From: JAICLL01 sp035252155
Lineage (GTDB): Bacteria > Planctomycetota > Planctomycetia > Pirellulales > JAICIG01
Direction: 5' to 3'
Length of the DNA stretch: 7,830 bases
NCBI GenBank assembly: GCA_035252155.1
Contig: DATFDL010000488.1
Location: 1-7,830 of the forward strand
The notes below the pieces were generated by a model. The model did not search any database and was not told the origin of the DNA. It saw only the letters and a program-made list of their open reading frames with translations. Position 1 is the first letter of the stretch; each line of letters opens with the position of its first letter. The translations under genes and the position numbers were made by a program. This document shows, piece after piece, positions 6,101-7,830 of the stretch.

Positions 6101-7816
6101 ACTTATTATTCGATTCAGCAAGGCACTCCGAATCCTCCCTCGGGGCTCGCGGCGGGGACGAACTGGACGGCATCGGCGGGGACCGCAACCTCGTTTGACA
6201 CGCGCCGGCGCGGATACGATCCGAAGAGCGCGGCAAACACCCTGCTGACCGATCAGCTTGTGCCGAACATCTGGACGCCGTTGCCCACGAGCCTCGGCAA
6301 TCTTTACAGCAACGCCGCCCAATATGGCAACCAGTACAACAAGGGCACCTATAGCAACCCGATGCCCTCCAATTACTCGGTCACCGGGGGTTACTCGACG
6401 CTTGGCTACATCAACTGGGAGTATACCGGCGCGTTTTACCCCGCCGGCATCTATACCGGCAGCAATCCGGCGCTGGTAGGCGCCAGCGGAATGCAGGGCT
6501 ACGCCTATATGTACAATGGCGATCCGCTCATGCCGTTCCCGTGGATGCCGTGGAACAACCGACCGTACATCAGCCAATACGAGCTGATGCTTGTTCCGGC
6601 CAGCAGTCCATCGAGCCAACTGCAAGATTTCGGCATGCTGGGATGGCAGGCGGTGCCGCCCACCAAGCCGAAGACCATGAACCAGTACAGTCCGACGCAA
6701 TTGACAACCGCCGGCGTGCTGCCCGCCGCGCAGTTCATGGAAACCTTGAACTTCTTCAACAACACGCAGACGGCCAGCAGCGGCAACTTGCTGCCGAACC
6801 TGTACCGCATTTTCGAGTTCTTGCAAGTGCCGTCGCGGTTCACCGGCACGCAAGACATGCTCGATCCCAGCCAGTTTGCCGGCAACGACGCGGTGCTGGC
6901 GACCCAGGGCCTCGCCGGCCAAACGTCGCACCAATTCCACACGCCGTTCAACTGGCTCTCGCGTTATCGTGAGCCGGGCAAGATCAACCTCAACACCGTC
7001 TTCGACCCCGTCGTTTTCAAGGCGCTGGCCGACGACTATCCGGGCACGTTGTGGGGGATGCCAGATCCAACCACAAGTTTAGGTTTCGGCCTCTGGCCCT
7101 CGGTGTTCCTCAGCCGGCAAGGCACGGGAGCGGCGCTGCCTGTCAACTACACGCTACCTCCGAATCCGGTCGCTCAGTTCAACAATCCTGTGACCGCGAC
7201 CCTGGCGACGTATTTTGCCAATCCGTTCAGGCCCGACGGCGCCGGCGCCTTCGAGCCGCCGTCGGCCTGGAACCCGGCCGCGCCGCCCGTGCCGCCGTTC
7301 ACCGCCGTCACCGTAGCTCCCAATATGCAGCTCATGCAGCAGTGGAGCTATCCTGGCCTCGGCGCCTACAACGGCGTCAACACCACGCTGCTTAGGCCAT
7401 CGCCGACGACAAGCAGCCTGGCGTTGTTCGACGATACCAATTTCGATACCACGAACCTGAATGCGACCTATGCCTCGATGGGAGTCGGACTCGCGCCGCC
7501 CTACCAGTTCCGCCATGCGGGGCGCGACCCGACGTTCCAATATCAGATGTTCACGCGGCTGGGCAACACCACGACCAACCGCTCGAACGTCTACGCCATC
7601 TGGATCACGTTGGGCAAGTTCGAGGTGAAGTCGGTGGCGGTCAGCCCGCAGAACCCCGATGGCTATGCGCTGGTGAAGCCCTATCTCGACGCGACGGGAA
7701 ACCAGGTGACCACCCGCGGGTTTTACATCTTCGACCGCTCGATACCGATGGGTTTTCAACGCGGGCAGAACACGAATATCGAGAAAGGCATTTTGCTCGA
7801 ACGCGTGCTGGAGTAA
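182..7816 (+). CDS. Giant planctomycete-type GspK-like pseudopilin/surface protein of unknown function
   Basis: The 2544-residue frame is open from ATG 182 to TAA 7814. Residues 1-70 form an arginine-rich, low-confidence leader built partly from nucleotide repeats. Residues 68-71 (TRRG) precede one hydrophobic segment (about 72-95), as in a prepilin-type anchor. Position +5 after Gly71 is Val rather than Glu, as in GspK-type minor pseudopilins. Residues 220-272 form a GTAAGQSGRVVGY to GDEFMINGRPF module. Calcium-type loops start at D449, D464, D479, D522 and D1159. GKINLN occurs at 564-569 and 2266-2271. Family-like blocks are NEPYDAPDFQNM (373), TSDSWDLPVPN (1005), AQWAINVVDFRD (1347), VWGCERPELL (1421), RRPRGSLLVELFNP (1481), LQRLANP (1928), WNNRPYISQYELMLVP (2124), LQVPSRFTGT (2214) and SNVYAIWITLGKFEV (2468). 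I recall these blocks from planctomycete hypothetical proteins. Ordinary GspK is near 320 residues. No catalytic motif is visible. The likely location is outside the cytoplasmic membrane with an N-terminal anchor. The frame is intact, with no sign of frameshift or fusion junction. The exact start is less certain than the gene itself. Confidence 0.92.
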   Translation: MRFHQPCDRCTASRPDTSAQARTLAVRNNSALRKSSLFLRERLGEGSSFLSLRERLGEGRRPHSARHTRRGVVLLVVMVLLTLMSLMGLTLVMVTAQGRLSALAASRRGLQSEHDNQELATVMTQVAVGSTDGNSSFGAHGLLEDLYGLPQFFGRIAPATPVLPVGETVVGTSFTSGGNNGTLLQLVVVAAAPSGAAGLGPQTASQYVLPQYSGAFCGQVMTMLTGTAAGQSGRVVGYYFNPVAQIASLQVSSFGGVVPQPGDEFMINGRPFAGTGFGLDLTKFQPQLGAQTTGPWVAPYTQPEYFDGTLWHVGPLLTAIENPLAVVGPTANLPATGMPYAYLPNHARIGLTTWAPTTPAGAYWDPAGPGGANEPYDAPDFQNMMLAMHYWDGGSGVVTPVPTLHRPELVAWYYAQAIANTNPAISMANPGMRRKVILRPEPTDHYFVDTNGNGIWDAREPFQDLDSSGGYSAGDTFLDLNGDGLWTPGETDYAGKTFNPVTGCWYIAANGNWKLDTKAGLDVDNDQDTIPDSVYVDAGLPVHTEADGTLTKNLAAVLCIDLDGKINLNAHGNLSQLDVFRYPYNPYLNALGADGNVGVSPNPWVNPLNPLDKSGNIVFPNTIAGPLTAVGTTTAYVPPGTFTSAPTIDPTYSVWHQRTIPVGQGYGPADVNPLHLFVRSHGQNAALNYYRVFLQGFDGYPNAPSSLPPVDGRYGESTRPSLFGVPGFNLPGVFPPGSYLAPWSMTPGATWVQQWTQSYLNGPRPGWSQWYDPFSTSLLFAAGTSGYWVNDPVTLARFSDIRPRLLEPGLKPTDPYFFDFLMMASGVVQANPHQPTGHGSPSDLHSRGFLATDISGRPYYAGTATLPWQTPPAVWNTVMLDAAVNAYYTGNPALDLLLGNELVQNEGVDTPYELDPRQNSRQGGQNTGNSVNGIPDFAGVDNKLAASEYEGILRYHESGVGGAADSGSLLTRLNNLETAEQYLRTGNTAPQTTQLADDKVRLAATSDSWDLPVPNIALTPQQMNDITMYVDYFSASTGVPLGNATTLNLGNVSLAELARARIFADNTLPPVPPAVLPVFNSPGFTQPPPNPSNITLSFADLALFGNLKNTQQNITLFPTANPAPLPGINPSYPVWPLLAPETILGMRLDVNRLLGNGIDDNGNGVVDEPVEAVWQAGTQDGYPYGEALAYPFSRINTATLGPAGQVNPNVTPANDTGQSNITNMLGVLDLNNDGFYSSLFNATGALGVTSVDPQLTTPALPVYLPNDPTYADMRARQLLARHLYCLMMLLLDDRPYVGNTNPPRIMAMIFNATSPVAATQYPQGVPGGMSYSALVAMPREQAAYVIAQWAINVVDFRDRDSIMTPFEFDLYPFRADDPTEPNVTWNVDDIIDPIGVTTGAAGCSLQPGSKADDAAAWRGLVWGCERPELLMTETVAFHDRGTADTSQGQNINDPTQNPATGKDTVTTNMAMPYDKDFDQVRRPRGSLLVELFNPTAYWDPPQRDLQTNNLQNNPLVGPQVQPWDKIDGNGNQGAGVNLAQVAVGQPVNNGYGPPSSPVWRIAIAYSPWQASESMCYNANANATPTLPAGVVGQPIGGMGRNLSPQNSGQTIDPRVPILPATAIHRVVYFTPFQQGFLTGSTVPANAVPAPGSVVGDVLLTNSFFADPEIFAFNQASGIIPATPPATLMLPPGQYALVAPANQDVFGSGNYYVFAGQNTTTTNTNVYPWSLQLGNIASYNTTAILYGAGSVVPPASPYASAAGVGYNSITSASTTIKPVIGVPIQTNWLQNAGGKAVYLQHNHVALTGGSAAAGPVQTTLRMSVSEPEHGYPLWQNGQIQTVVPNANNLTSLQDDAPYYSSPGTALVAGQPLAPPGGITSFPQHPFDSGQGNPQAGNAPYLQFGDLPNPYVAPGAATQSTTLGYTVLYLQRLANPLQAWDAKMNPYITVDSMPVDLTAYTGDPSGGGAAPPEIATYYSIQQGTPNPPSGLAAGTNWTASAGTATSFDTRRRGYDPKSAANTLLTDQLVPNIWTPLPTSLGNLYSNAAQYGNQYNKGTYSNPMPSNYSVTGGYSTLGYINWEYTGAFYPAGIYTGSNPALVGASGMQGYAYMYNGDPLMPFPWMPWNNRPYISQYELMLVPASSPSSQLQDFGMLGWQAVPPTKPKTMNQYSPTQLTTAGVLPAAQFMETLNFFNNTQTASSGNLLPNLYRIFEFLQVPSRFTGTQDMLDPSQFAGNDAVLATQGLAGQTSHQFHTPFNWLSRYREPGKINLNTVFDPVVFKALADDYPGTLWGMPDPTTSLGFGLWPSVFLSRQGTGAALPVNYTLPPNPVAQFNNPVTATLATYFANPFRPDGAGAFEPPSAWNPAAPPVPPFTAVTVAPNMQLMQQWSYPGLGAYNGVNTTLLRPSPTTSSLALFDDTNFDTTNLNATYASMGVGLAPPYQFRHAGRDPTFQYQMFTRLGNTTTNRSNVYAIWITLGKFEVKSVAVSPQNPDGYALVKPYLDATGNQVTTRGFYIFDRSIPMGFQRGQNTNIEKGILLERVLE
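237..256. repeat. Perfect 8-bp hairpin inside the predicted leader
   Basis: CGCAAGCG (237-244) and CGCTTGCG (249-256) are exact reverse complements around the loop AGGA. The element lies within the predicted leader (residues 19-25) and resembles the intergenic hairpins upstream rather than a selected protein segment. This supports the view that the leader arose from non-coding DNA. Confidence 0.55.
269..281 (+). repeat. 13-base direct repeat, left copy
   Basis: TCCGCACTCCGCA occurs here and again at 364-376, bracketing the pair of REP-like repeats. The spacing between copies is 95 bases. The unit is itself internally repetitive (two CCGCA). It could therefore be a duplicated insertion target, a recombination footprint, or simple-sequence drift. 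The identity of the two copies is seen directly. Confidence 0.6.
285..357. repeat. Two tandem REP-like hairpin repeats, read in frame
   Basis: Copies at 285-318 and 324-357 match at 31 of 34 positions and start 39 bases apart, which is exactly 13 codons. Each folds: CCTCTCCC (328-335) pairs with GGGAGAGG (339-346) around TCC, and the first copy (289-296 with 300-307) keeps the stem through one G-T pair. Both end in a TAGGTGAGGG tail. This hairpin-plus-tail is a familiar dispersed intergenic repeat in planctomycetes and other bacteria (from memory). Here both copies are translated as LRERLGEG. They contain the codons CTA and TTA, which are very rare elsewhere in the gene. Confidence 0.75.
364..376 (+). 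repeat. 13-base direct repeat, right copy
   Basis: This is an exact second copy of TCCGCACTCCGCA (the first is at 269-281). It lies ten bases before the Thr-Arg-Arg-Gly codons that mark the start of recognisable protein sequence. It forms the right boundary of the repeat-bearing segment in the leader. Confidence 0.6.
386..466 (+). other. Pseudopilin-like N-terminal segment (residues 69-95)
   Basis: The codons give Arg69-Arg70-Gly71, then an uninterrupted hydrophobic run (VVLLVVMVLLTLMSLMG and on to about residue 95), followed by a polar helix-like stretch (QGRLSALAASRRGL). Basic residues, Gly, then a hydrophobic helix is the layout of a prepilin peptidase site and N-terminal helix. Residue +5 (Val76) is not the Glu of major pilins, which agrees with GspK/PulK-type minor pseudopilins. 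Cleavage after Gly71 is inferred. Confidence 0.65.
839..997 (+). other. AAGQSxRVV...GDxFMINGRPF module (residues 220-272)
   Basis: This stretch reads as a compact beta-rich unit: VMTMLTGTAAGQSGRVVGY, a hydrophobic strand (ASLQVSSF), then PGDEFMINGRPF. The pattern of a small-residue GQS-R turn followed by GD-F-I recalls short beta modules in phage tail-fibre and other surface proteins (from memory). It also recurs in planctomycete giant proteins. No binding residues can be assigned. The similarity is by eye only. Confidence 0.4.
1526..1780 (+). other. Calcium-loop block: three tandem EF-hand-like loops plus a TSP3-like loop
   Basis: Loops begin at D449 (DTNGNGIWDARE), D464 (DLDSSGGYSAGD) and D479 (DLNGDGLWTPGE), each exactly 15 residues after the last. 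The first has acidic or amide side chains at 1, 3, 5, 9 and Glu at 12, as in the DxDxDGxxDxxE loop; the third has Thr at 9; the second is degenerate. After a Trp-rich spacer, DVDNDQDTIPDS (522-533) resembles a thrombospondin type 3 loop. The block runs into LDGKINLNAHG (562-572). Binding of calcium and structural stabilisation outside the cell are inferred from the loop chemistry. Confidence 0.7.
3057..3078. repeat. Perfect 22-bp palindrome inside the coding sequence
   Basis: GAGTCGGCGGC (3057-3067) is followed immediately by its exact reverse complement GCCGCCGACTC (3068-3078), with no loop. It lies over the codons for about SGVGGAADS. A small Gly/Ala-rich linker could produce such symmetry by chance in GC-rich DNA. 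No matching partner elsewhere in the window was noticed. Confidence 0.6.
3656..3688 (+). other. Second-region calcium loop DDNGNGVVDEP (residues 1159-1169)
   Basis: The sequence gives Asp1159, Asn1161, Asn1163, Gly1164 and Asp1167, as in the first nine positions of an EF-hand-like loop; position 12 is Val rather than Glu, with Glu at 13. It follows MRLDVNRLLGNGI. A related but weaker DLNNDGFYS loop follows at residue 1229. This phrase is one I associate with planctomycete giant proteins. Calcium binding is inferred. Confidence 0.6.
6962..7018 (+). other. GspK-like GKINLNT motif (residues 2266-2272) in RYREPGKINLNTVFDPVVF
   Basis: Ordinary GspK proteins carry a G-x-I/L-N-I/L-N-T motif in their helix-hairpin-helix-like region (known for the family). 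Here GKINLNT lies near the C-terminus of the protein. A copy, GKINLN, lies at 564-569, and the same 18 bases encode both (1871-1888 and 6977-6994). This supports a distant GspK relationship or internal duplication, but the surrounding residues differ, so it is suggestive only. Confidence 0.5.
7583..7813 (+). other. Conserved-looking C-terminal domain (residues 2468-2544)
   Basis: The end of the protein reads as alternating strands: SNVYAIWITLGKFEV, then a polar stretch, then RGFYIFDRSIPMGF (2512-2525), and a final amphipathic ILLERVLE. I recall nearly the same closing signature in other planctomycete giant proteins. Its presence directly before the stop argues that the gene is complete at its 3' end. 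No enzymatic motif is visible. Confidence 0.6.
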
Positions 7817-7825
7817 GCAGAGGTC

Positions 7826-7830
7826 GGAGG
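7826..7830 (+). promoter_or_regulatory. Shine-Dalgarno sequence for a gene beyond the right edge
   Basis: GGAGG ends exactly at the window edge, ten to fourteen bases after the TAA stop of the giant gene (an AGAGG lies at 7819-7823). No terminator hairpin intervenes. The expected start codon would fall just outside the window, so the next gene is probably co-transcribed and perhaps translationally coupled. Confidence 0.6.

Noticed and set aside
4394..6940. 848-residue open frame on the minus strand
   Set aside because: Its codons occupy the same triplets as those of the + strand gene, so it is interrupted only where the sense gene uses TTA, CTA or TCA, all rare in this GC-rich gene. The other long minus-strand frames (569-916, 935-1429, 1457-2230, 3212-4150, 7154-7759) share this register. 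The + strand product has coherent, family-like motifs; the minus products are Arg/Gly/His-rich with none.

Overview
The window is almost entirely one very large gene on the + strand (182-7816, 2544 residues). It is preceded by about 180 bases of repeat-rich, apparently non-coding DNA and followed by 14 bases that carry a ribosome binding site for a gene lying beyond the right edge. The sequence is GC-rich. I recognise the long protein from memory as a lineage-typical planctomycete (probably Pirellulales-like) giant secreted or envelope protein. The recognition rests on a set of phrases spread from end to end: a NEPYDAPDFQNM segment, a calcium-loop block followed by an LDGKINLNAHG segment, a DDNGNGVVDEP loop, AQWAINVVDFRD, WGCERPELLMTE, LQRLANP with VDSMPVDLT, WNNRPYISQYELMLVP, LQVPSRF, and a DRSIP-containing C-terminus. 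I could not run a database search, so the taxonomic call is an inference.

Layout. Positions 1-181 hold three different inverted repeats (1-33, 83-103, 127-160), then a purine-rich tract just before ATG 182. The first 70 codons of the gene are odd. They contain a further hairpin (237-256) and two tandem copies of a REP-like hairpin repeat (285-318, 324-357), flanked by 13-base direct repeats, and all of this is read through as protein. The protein-like part begins at about 386 with an Arg-Arg-Gly and a hydrophobic stretch that looks like the N-terminus of a GspK-type minor pseudopilin. A C-terminal-third GKINLNT motif also recalls GspK. The protein is about eight times the length of ordinary GspK, has one hydrophobic segment, and carries several EF-hand or thrombospondin-3-like calcium loops.

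How the parts may work together. The best reading is an exported, single-anchor, calcium-stabilised extracytoplasmic protein that may associate with a pilus or type II secretion-like machine. The Shine-Dalgarno sequence at the right edge suggests it is translated together with another gene. Its biochemical role is unknown. There is no RNA gene, CRISPR array, transposase or convincing promoter. The many long minus-strand open frames are codon-bias shadows of the big gene.
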